This document shows, piece by piece, positions 15,656-24,100 of a stretch of 64,000 nucleotides of DNA; positions within the stretch are counted from its first letter, which is position 1; each line of letters opens with the position of its first letter. Both the position numbers and the translations under genes were made by a program. Source of the DNA: a virus; IMG/VR virus record IMGVR_UViG_3300045955_000166, positions 1 to 64,000 of that record, one strand, 5' to 3'. Below the pieces are notes generated by a model, which did no database searches, was not told where the DNA came from, and saw only the letters and a program-made list of their open reading frames with translations.

Positions 15656-16453
15656 ATGAAAAAACGATGTGGAAAATGTTTACGATATAAATTTTTTAAT
15701 GAATATTGTAAAGATAAACATACTTCATCTGGACTACAATCATATTGTAAACAATGTAAAAATGAATGGCGTACTGGAATGCCATATATTCCAAAAGTAC
15801 GAGTAATTTCTGGTATATATGAATATGCTAATATGTATGAATATCATAAAAAGTATAGACAAATAAATAAAGAAAAATGGATAGCATATCGAAAAAAATG
15901 GTATATAAAAAAAATGCAAGGACATATTTATCAAAGAAGGAGAGGAAAAATTATTCCTCCAAGTAAGGAAGGAATGAGGGTATGTACGATTTGCTATGAA
16001 GAAAAAACTCTTGATGAATTTTTTATTTCTCGTATAGAACCATTAAAATTAGAACATCAATGTAAAATATGTCGCATGAAAATAATGATGGAACTTTATT
16101 GGAATACAACAGTATATAGAAAATATATATCTCCAACTTTGAATACACAAAAAATATGTAGTATGTGTAAAGAAATAAAAAATATAGATGAATTTTATTT
16201 AAGTAGTTTATGGGCAGATGAACATCAATATCAATGTAAAGAATGTCGGTCAGAATATCAACATAAAAAAAGATTTAAAGGAACAAAAAAAGGATTTCCT
16301 AAAAAACATTATACATGTTCAGTATGTTATAGTGAATTTACAAAAGAAAATATTGTTAAATTATTTAATGATGATATAGTATGTTTATCTTGTACTTCTT
16401 TTGATTTAGAAGAATCATTAGAAAAGATAATTGGTAAACCTGTTCTTGTATAA
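15656..16453 (+). CDS. Tandem zinc-ribbon protein without a visible nuclease domain
   Basis: 265 residues containing four CX2C...CX2C modules: C5/C8 with C31/C34, C110/C113 with C136/C139, C168/C171 with C194/C197, C221/C224 with C243/C246. The spacer between pairs is 22, 22, 22 and 18 residues. Each module looks like the zinc unit preceding HNH or endonuclease VII domains (K.C..C......F), but no HNH catalytic residues follow. Basic linkers suggest nucleic-acid binding. It lies among tail genes without structural similarity to them. It may be a decayed or unusual mobile endonuclease, or a DNA/RNA-binding regulator. Confidence 0.72.
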   Translation: MKKRCGKCLRYKFFNEYCKDKHTSSGLQSYCKQCKNEWRTGMPYIPKVRVISGIYEYANMYEYHKKYRQINKEKWIAYRKKWYIKKMQGHIYQRRRGKIIPPSKEGMRVCTICYEEKTLDEFFISRIEPLKLEHQCKICRMKIMMELYWNTTVYRKYISPTLNTQKICSMCKEIKNIDEFYLSSLWADEHQYQCKECRSEYQHKKRFKGTKKGFPKKHYTCSVCYSEFTKENIVKLFNDDIVCLSCTSFDLEESLEKIIGKPVLV

Positions 16454-16461
16454 GGAAATTT

Positions 16462-17169
16462 ATGGGGAAATATAATGGTAATGGATATACGAAATTTGAA
16501 TCACTTCGGGCTTTAACTCAAACTCAAAAGGAATATATCAAAGCCATACATTCTTCAGTTGTTACAATTGCAGTAGGTGCTCCTGGTACTGGTAAAACCT
16601 TCTGTGCTGCTGCATTAGCAAGTCAATACTATTACAAAGGTGATGTAGAACGTATTACTATCATACGTCCTACAGTACCTGCAAGTAGACCAATTGGGTT
16701 TATTCCAGGTGATGCTCAAGAAAAAATGGAACCTTGGGCAACACCAATTTTAGAAGTGTTAGAAGAAAAATTAGGCGCAAAATATTATGATGGCAGGAAT
16801 AATGGAACTATTTATACATATCCTATCATGTATTTACGTGGTTCTACACTTCGTAATTCTTTTATTATTATAGATGATTCGCAAAATTTAACAAAAGAAG
16901 AACTTCATTTAATTCTCACGCGCATAGGTGAAGGAAGTAAAGTTGTTATTACAGGAGATTTATCACAAAGCGATTTGTTTATAGAAAATGGTTTGTCTTT
17001 TGTTATTAAAAAAATACAACAACTTGAATTATCTGTGCCAATTATAACTTTTACTGATGGTGATATTTGTCGAAGTCAAACATGTCAATTATGGCACACT
17101 ATTTTTACATCTGTGGTATTGCAGGAGAGCATATATGAAGAATATAACAACAGTAATGGACTTAAATAA
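16462..17169 (+). CDS. phoH: PhoH-like ATPase
   Basis: 235 residues. Walker A GAPGTGKT at residues 39-46, the PhoH landmark RPTVPASRPIGFIPGDAQEKMEPW near 75-98, Walker B FIIIDDSQN near 138-146 and sensor VVITGDLSQ near 165. PhoH-family ATPases are RNA-binding or RNA-helicase-like proteins frequent in phages, role in infection uncertain. Its placement inside the tail-tip cluster is unusual because phage phoH genes normally lie with metabolic genes. The stop codon overlaps a palindrome copy (17162-17174). Confidence 0.88.
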   Translation: MGKYNGNGYTKFESLRALTQTQKEYIKAIHSSVVTIAVGAPGTGKTFCAAALASQYYYKGDVERITIIRPTVPASRPIGFIPGDAQEKMEPWATPILEVLEEKLGAKYYDGRNNGTIYTYPIMYLRGSTLRNSFIIIDDSQNLTKEELHLILTRIGEGSKVVITGDLSQSDLFIENGLSFVIKKIQQLELSVPIITFTDGDICRSQTCQLWHTIFTSVVLQESIYEEYNNSNGLK

Positions 17170-17665
17170 TTTAATAGATAAGTACATTGGTACGCCTTAT
17201 AGAGAACGTGGAAGTAATGATGGCATGGATTGTTATGAGATAGCACGTACATTATATAATGAAGGTCTTAACTTAAATATGTCAACATTTGCTCCTGATA
17301 ATACAGATAAATTTTTTGAATATTATTGTAAAGATTATGGTTGGGAATTTCCTTGGGAAAAATTACAACAATGGGACATGTTATTAATTCATTCTGTATT
17401 ACATCCTGTAGATCATTGTGGCATAGTATTAAATACAACAGAATTTGTTCATAGTATTTTACCTCCTGGTGTATGTATAGGGAAAATACAACAATATAAA
17501 CATAGAATCTATCAAATTGTTCGGCCAAGAATATTTGGAGAAGAATATGATGATGAAGCACGTGCAATTATTGAAAAATCACGTTCAATAATTTTACGAC
17601 AAGCTACATTTGATCAAGAAGATATATGGAAAGAAAATAATATGAAAGCGAGTGTGTATGAATAA
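17135..17665 (+). CDS. NlpC/P60-type tail-tip peptidase (lambda K-like)
   Basis: 176 residues from ATG 17135 behind CAGGAGAGC, overlapping the PhoH gene. Catalytic Cys33 in NDGMDCYEIA and His94 in VDHCGIVL match NlpC/P60 cysteine peptidases; the YIGTPYRERG lead-in is typical. In lambda-like phages this protein (K) assists tail tip assembly and may cut peptide cross-links of the wall during DNA injection. It immediately precedes the J-like gene, as in lambda. Confidence 0.82.
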   Translation: MKNITTVMDLNNLIDKYIGTPYRERGSNDGMDCYEIARTLYNEGLNLNMSTFAPDNTDKFFEYYCKDYGWEFPWEKLQQWDMLLIHSVLHPVDHCGIVLNTTEFVHSILPPGVCIGKIQQYKHRIYQIVRPRIFGEEYDDEARAIIEKSRSIILRQATFDQEDIWKENNMKASVYE

Positions 17666-20600
17666 AGTTAAAATAATTATGTCACCATTCAAAGGGATGA
17701 ATGGTGAATATCATACACTCGAATATGAGGTAGAGGAAGGGAAATATCTTCATGAGATTTTTCAAGATTGGGATTTAAATGCTGTTAATATTGCAGTTAA
17801 TGGAACATCTATTGAAGAAAAAGCATTATATTTACCTTCTGCAAATTCAGAAATTATTGTATCTGGACAAATAGGTATTCCTTTTCTTATTGTTATTGCT
17901 ATTTCTATCATTATTTCTGTTGTATTAAGTGTTGTAATGATGTTGTTGTTTCCTGTTAAACCACCTAAATTTGAGCCACCAGAAAAAGAAGGATCAAGTT
18001 TTAGTTGGTCTGGTATACAAACAACACAGGGACCTGGAAATGTAGTACCAATTATTTATGGCCGACATAGAGTAGGTGGACAATTATTAACAGCTTATGT
18101 TGAAGAACGAACAAATAATCAAGAGTTCACGATTCAAGATCCTGTTTTAAATATGTTGATATCTGTAGGAGAAGGTGAGATTGAAGAATTTGAAATGGAT
18201 ACCGTAGAAATTAATGATCAACCAATTAGTAACTATCAAGAAATTTCTTTGGATTCACGTTTAGGTACACCAAATCAAACACCTATACCTTTTTTTACGC
18301 AATCAAAGAATACATTTGATCAAGGTAATATAGATTTTTCAGAAAATCCAGTTACGTATACAACATTAGCAGCAATAAATGGATTTATTATCCATGTAGA
18401 TTTTGCTGCGGGATTATATCATATAGATGCTAAATCTGGTGTACGAGCAAATAATACATCGACATGGCAGTACAGATATAGACTTAATGTTGGTCCTGGT
18501 TCATGGTCTGCTCCTCAACGTATTTCGACATCAACAGATCAAAAGAAAACTGTCCATCGTCCTATTAAAGTTGAGAATCTTCCTCTTGCTGTATATGATA
18601 TTGAAATTTCACATGTAAGTGCTACGTTTACTGATGATCAATCAGAATTTAAACCATATTTAACAAAAATATCTGAAATAGTTGATGTAACAGAAGCATT
18701 TCCGAATACGGCTTTATATGGTTTACGAGTTGTTGCAACAGAAAATTTACAAGGTTCATTACCTAATGCTACAGTTATTATTAAAGGAACAAAAGTTAGA
18801 GTAGGATCTTTTTTAAATACCCCTATATATTCAGAAAATCCTTCATGGTGTTTAATGGATTTTATGACAAATGTACGGTATGGTTTAGGTTTACCAGATG
18901 AAGAAATTGATTTGGCTTCTTTTATTGCTTTTGCAAGTTATTGTGATGAATTTGTAGATGTTGATGAAGATCATGATGGAATAGCTGATGCTCAAGAAAA
19001 ACGTGCAATCATTAGTTATGTTATTGATACTGATGCTGATGCACCACAGGTTATTGATGAAATTCTTATGCCGACAAGAGCAGTATTAGTAAAGACTGAG
19101 GGATTATGGAAAGTTAAGATAGCACAAGATAGTGTTCCTGTTCAATTAATTACGTGGGCATCAACAATACGAGATTCTGTTATTTTGACATATATACGAG
19201 ATTCTGAAGCTACGAATGTCTTAGAATGTCGTTTTTCAAATAGTAATGATGATTATGAGCAAGATGTTTTAGTATATCCGAGAGTTGAAGATTGGCCTTA
19301 TCAAGTTAATAAAAGTTCATTAGAATTTCGTTCGGCAGCCCGACCAACACAAATAGAACGAGAAACAGCATTTAATTTAGTTTCAAGACGTTATCAAAAA
19401 CAGGCCATAGAATTTGAAATGAATATTGCAGGAATGATCTTTGAGATTATGGATGTGATTCGTTTTTCACACCCATTGCCTGGATATGGATGGTCTGGTA
19501 GAGTAGTTGAAAATTATGGAGCAACAGTAACAAACACAAGAGAAATAGTCCTTGATTCAGAAGTTCCGTTTGCTCCTGGTGGTATTTATCATGTATTTCT
19601 TCAAAATAAAGATGATGTGCAAAATGTGAGATTGTTAGTAAATCCAGCATCAACACAAACAGTAAATACAAGAGTTCTTCAATTAGATGCAGCAGAACCA
19701 GATCTTACATTTGTACCATCTGAAGGTTATACCCAATGGGCATTTGGTAAAGCAGAACCATTTAATACAGCTTATAAATTGTTTCGTATTACAAAAGTTG
19801 AACGTGCTGGTGATTTTATTATTTCAGTGACAGGGGTTGAACATAATCCAACTATTTTTGATCCATTTACAGCAGAATTATTGCCAAGTCCATCACATTT
19901 AATTAAGCCTGATGGACCACCACCACCTTTGATTCAGTTAGTTGGATTTGAAGAAATTTTCCGCGATGCTACAGGAAACTTAAATAATTTTATTGTTCTT
20001 GAATGGGATGTTATGCAAGTTGAAGAAGCACGTAGAGTAAATCCACGTATAAAATATGGTGTATATGGTGGAGGATTGGTATATAGACGATATGTAGAAG
20101 GAAGTGCTGTAGCAGGATCATTATTAGTAGGTGAATTTCTTGCTGCTGAAGCTGGATCTCAAGATTTTGATAATTTGTCAGGTTTTAATTTAGTAGGATC
20201 TGTCACAGGACAATATGCTTTTCAATATAAAGAATTAGCTCCACCTGTAGGTACGATTATTCAATATAGGGTTGTACCTATTTCGGTACGTGGTACTCCA
20301 AATTATGATGGACTTCTTCAAGTAGAAATTACTGTCACAAATATTGATGTGACTCCTCCTGCTGCTTCAGTAGGTTTAGTGGCTGAAGGTGGTATTAGAG
20401 CTATTGAACTTTCATGGTCTAATCCTACTGTGTTAGATTTTGATGGGGTAGAAATTTGGGCATCTAAAATAAATAATAGAGCAGCAGCAACAAAGGTTGG
20501 TTCAGTATTTAATGGTGGAGTAACGTTTTCACATACAGGTTTAGGAAATTTAGAAACATGGTACTATTGGATACGTTCATTTGATTATGCAGGCAACTTT

Positions 20601-21062
20601 AGTCCGTTTCATCCTGAAAGCCCAACAGCAGGAGTATCAGCTACTACACTCGATGGTTTTGGAGATAATTTACGTTTAAGTGGAAATTATTTGTATGCAA
20701 ATAATGTTCCGTATAATGCATCAGGTGTTCATGTAGGTGAAATTTATATTGCTGATGCTATGGCTATAGCAACAATTACTGCTGAATTTGCTGTGGCAAA
20801 TGAACCAAACGAATTAGCAGTAACATATTTCTATGATGGTCAAGAACATTGGATTTATTTACTTGATGAACCAGATGCCGAAGGTTCACGCTATGGCGCA
20901 CAGGGTAATAATGCTGTTGTATATAATACAAAAACTCGAATGATGGGAGCCATAGCAGCAAATACAACTATACCTATTAAACTTTATAATATTGAAGATA
21001 GTAATACATCAACTGTCACATGGGTACGTGTAATGATTTATGGTTTTTCAGCCGGAACATAA
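17658..21062 (+). CDS. Tail tip / host-specificity protein (lambda J-like with fused I-like head)
   Basis: 1134 residues from ATG 17658 (GTG 17652 also possible). Residues about 1-70 form a small beta-grasp-like domain as in lambda I. A double membrane-like hydrophobic segment follows near 73-100 (GIPFLIVIAISIIISVVL), then a J-type core starting GPGNVVPIIYGRHRVGGQLL. Residues about 885-985 look like fibronectin type III (DVTPPAASVGLVAEGG ... WYYWIRSFDYAGNFSP), and a final beta domain would bind receptor. It forms the central tip that contacts the host and lets DNA pass. Confidence 0.88.
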   Translation: MNKVKIIMSPFKGMNGEYHTLEYEVEEGKYLHEIFQDWDLNAVNIAVNGTSIEEKALYLPSANSEIIVSGQIGIPFLIVIAISIIISVVLSVVMMLLFPVKPPKFEPPEKEGSSFSWSGIQTTQGPGNVVPIIYGRHRVGGQLLTAYVEERTNNQEFTIQDPVLNMLISVGEGEIEEFEMDTVEINDQPISNYQEISLDSRLGTPNQTPIPFFTQSKNTFDQGNIDFSENPVTYTTLAAINGFIIHVDFAAGLYHIDAKSGVRANNTSTWQYRYRLNVGPGSWSAPQRISTSTDQKKTVHRPIKVENLPLAVYDIEISHVSATFTDDQSEFKPYLTKISEIVDVTEAFPNTALYGLRVVATENLQGSLPNATVIIKGTKVRVGSFLNTPIYSENPSWCLMDFMTNVRYGLGLPDEEIDLASFIAFASYCDEFVDVDEDHDGIADAQEKRAIISYVIDTDADAPQVIDEILMPTRAVLVKTEGLWKVKIAQDSVPVQLITWASTIRDSVILTYIRDSEATNVLECRFSNSNDDYEQDVLVYPRVEDWPYQVNKSSLEFRSAARPTQIERETAFNLVSRRYQKQAIEFEMNIAGMIFEIMDVIRFSHPLPGYGWSGRVVENYGATVTNTREIVLDSEVPFAPGGIYHVFLQNKDDVQNVRLLVNPASTQTVNTRVLQLDAAEPDLTFVPSEGYTQWAFGKAEPFNTAYKLFRITKVERAGDFIISVTGVEHNPTIFDPFTAELLPSPSHLIKPDGPPPPLIQLVGFEEIFRDATGNLNNFIVLEWDVMQVEEARRVNPRIKYGVYGGGLVYRRYVEGSAVAGSLLVGEFLAAEAGSQDFDNLSGFNLVGSVTGQYAFQYKELAPPVGTIIQYRVVPISVRGTPNYDGLLQVEITVTNIDVTPPAASVGLVAEGGIRAIELSWSNPTVLDFDGVEIWASKINNRAAATKVGSVFNGGVTFSHTGLGNLETWYYWIRSFDYAGNFSPFHPESPTAGVSATTLDGFGDNLRLSGNYLYANNVPYNASGVHVGEIYIADAMAIATITAEFAVANEPNELAVTYFYDGQEHWIYLLDEPDAEGSRYGAQGNNAVVYNTKTRMMGAIAANTTIPIKLYNIEDSNTSTVTWVRVMIYGFSAGT

Positions 21063-21064
21063 GA

Positions 21065-21077
21065 TTAAATTATTTAA
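21065..21077. repeat. TTAAATTATTTAA palindrome copy
   Basis: Exact copy immediately after the J-like stop; the first of two in the 108-bp gap before the fibre gene. Confidence 0.9.
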
Positions 21078-21123
21078 TAGAGGAATAGAATGTATGAATA
21101 CATTGTTATATACAGAATACAAA

Positions 21124-21136
21124 TTAAATAATTTAA
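21124..21136. repeat. TTAAATAATTTAA palindrome copy inside a small inverted repeat
   Basis: Exact copy enclosed by ATACAG (about 21112) and CTGTAT (about 21138), so the site sits in an arm that could fold as RNA. Second copy 59 bp after the first. Confidence 0.85.
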
Positions 21137-21170
21137 TCTGTATGATTTTTATTATAAAGGAGAATTAAAT

Positions 21171-24100
21171 ATGGGTGCTATTGGTAGTGGGACATCTACA
21201 TCTTATCCAGTGACGCTTGATACATTATTATATGTATCACCTGGAGGATTATCTGATTATACAAATGGTCCAAACCCTATTGCAGATAGTCAGTCAAGAG
21301 TAGATGCTGAGTTTATGAATGATGTGATAGATGCACTTATCGCTATTGAAACAGAATTAGGTACATCACCTTCAGGTGTCTATGGTTCTGTAGCAGAACG
21401 ATTTGATACTATAGGTGGTGCAGGTGGTGGTTTTCCTGGTGCATCTACAGATAATGCTATTGTGAGATGGAATGGTTCAACAGGAACATCATTACAAGAT
21501 AGTGTTATGATCGTTAGTGATACTGGTAATGTAGAAGGTATTGTTGATTTAACTATTACACGTAACCTTCTTATTGGTGGGACAGCAGCAGGTACATTGC
21601 TTGATAATGGCATAGTAATAGCATTAGGTGTTGGACCTAGTACACAACCTACGAATGCTGTACAATTATGGGCAGCAGATAGAGCAGGATCACCAGGAAA
21701 AACATCATTACACGTCAGGGCAGAAGATGGTACACAACATGTTTTTGGAGATCGTGTTGGCATAGGTACAGTAGCTCCTTCTGAAGCATTAGAAGTTGTT
21801 GGTGGAATTAAATTAGGAACTACGGCATTATTAGCAAATGGTACGATACGTTTTACAGGGGCAGATATTGAAGGCCGCATTAATGATAGTTGGGTGTCTA
21901 TGACAGCGGGTAGTGCAGGAGGAACAACGTCAGGTATTTGGACATGGACAACACAAACCGTAACCCCGCCACCAGGACAACGTATTGGTGTAAATAATTC
22001 AGTCTATGATTTAGCTACGCAAATGTATATTACAGAAGTAAGTGCAAATGGGACAGATTCAAGTATTCTTTTAGATGATTTGAATGTTGGTGATACTATA
22101 TATATTCAAGATAAAATAGATTCATCAAAATATGTGCGTTATACAGTAGCGGGGGATCTTACAGATAGTGGAGATTATCGTACAATTCCTGTTACTTTTG
22201 TAAGTACAGGTGTTGCAAATATTTCTAATAATGCTGAAATTTATGTCCAATTTAATCTTTTAGGTATTCATGGATCTGGAGCAACAAATGCTGTAACTAT
22301 ATGGACAGATCAGTACACGTTAAGTGCTGATGCACAATTACATTATGAATCTACTTCAAATAATTTTGGATTAAAAGCAACCACATTTGGGACAGGTGCT
22401 CAAGGTGTTTTGGCTCTTGCATTAGGGAATGCTCCTACAACATCCCCTGTAGATACTGTGCAATTGTGGGCAGCGGATAGAGGAGCAACAGGAGGAAAAA
22501 CAGGACTCCATATACGAACAGAAGATGGAACTTCACATGTGTTTAGTGATTTTGTGGGATTAAATAATTTAACTCCATTAGCTGAATTAGATGTTGTTGG
22601 TACACAACGAATTACACGTAATGCTACTTCTTCAAGTACACTGTGGAATGTCTTGAATGTTCGTGTAAAAGGAACAACAGATTCATTAAGTCCAGGTTTT
22701 GGTTCATATATAAGTTTTATTAATGAAAACTTTTCTGGAGCAAGTTTTGAAATAGCAAGAATTGCAGGCTCAAGAGGTCCAACAGATACTGATGGTATTC
22801 TTACTTTTTATGTTGCAAATGCTACTGTTTTTGCAAAAACAATTTCTATTGATAAAGATGCAAACCTTCGGATTAATATGTCATCAGTTGGAACAGGTTT
22901 AACACAAGGTATAGTAATAGGATCTGGTATTGCTCCTACTACATCACCTGCTGATGCTGTGCAATTGTGGTCTGCTGATCGTGCAGCTACAGTAGGAAAA
23001 GCCTCATTACACTTACGTACTGAAGATGGTACTTCGCATGTATTTGGGGATAGAGTAGGTATAGGAACATTAACACCTGGTTTTTCTCTTGATGTTGTTG
23101 GTGCTATTAATGTAAGTGATCCAACAAATACACGTAGTAATTTAGGTTTAGGAACAGCAAGTACACCTGAATTTTTACGCATAGGTATAGGAACACCTTC
23201 TACTGCCTCTGCACCACTTATTTTTGCAACAGGTACAGTACAGAAAATATTGTTACAAGGTGATTCAATATCTACACGATATGGTTTTGGACTTGCTTCT
23301 CTTGCATTGCAAATATTTAGTCCAACAACTGCTCGTATTGATTTAGGTGGGATGAGTACAGTAGATGGCACAACATTTACTTCAAATTTAAGTGTACATA
23401 ATACAAGTGGGAACATAGGTATTGGCACAGGAACATTTGGTACAGGAGCAACAAAAACACTTGCATTGTTTAATGGTGTAGCTCCTACAACTTCTCCTGT
23501 AGATACGATTCAAATGTGGAGTGCAGATAGGAATGCTACAGCAGGCAAAGGTTCACTACATCTCCGTACAGAAGATGGAACTTCACACGTATTTGGAGAT
23601 AGGGTAGGAATAGGAACTACTAATCCTACAGTAGCATTAGATGTTATCGGCGCAATAAAAGTAAGTGATATATCAACAACACAAACAAATCTAGGTATTG
23701 GTACAGGTTCAAGTACCCAATTTGATAGATTAGGATTAGGAACAGCAGCATCAGCAGATGCACGATTAACATTTCTTGCTGAATTAGGTCAGAAAGTTTT
23801 ATTATATGGTGATAATATTGCAGTCCGATATGGTATGGGACTTGCTTCTGGTACTTATCAAATATTTTCTGCATCAAATGGTACTGTTGATATCGGAAGC
23901 ATGTCTGCTGCTGATGGTATAACATTTACGAATAGACTTTCTATTCAAGGTTCTAATGGAAATATAGGTTTAGGAACAAAAACTTATGGGACAAGTGCAG
24001 TACGAAATTTTGTACTCTTTGCAGGAACTGCTCCTACGACTTCTCCTGTTGATGCTGTATCATTATGGACAGAAGATCAAGGTGCTGTTGCTGGAGAAGC

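Noticed and set aside
21380-21880. Long reverse-strand reading frames (also 22808-23428, 14571-15047, 63084-63482)
   Set aside because: They lie opposite strongly supported + strand genes, have no ribosome sites, and show shadow-type composition; no reverse-strand gene is credible in the window.
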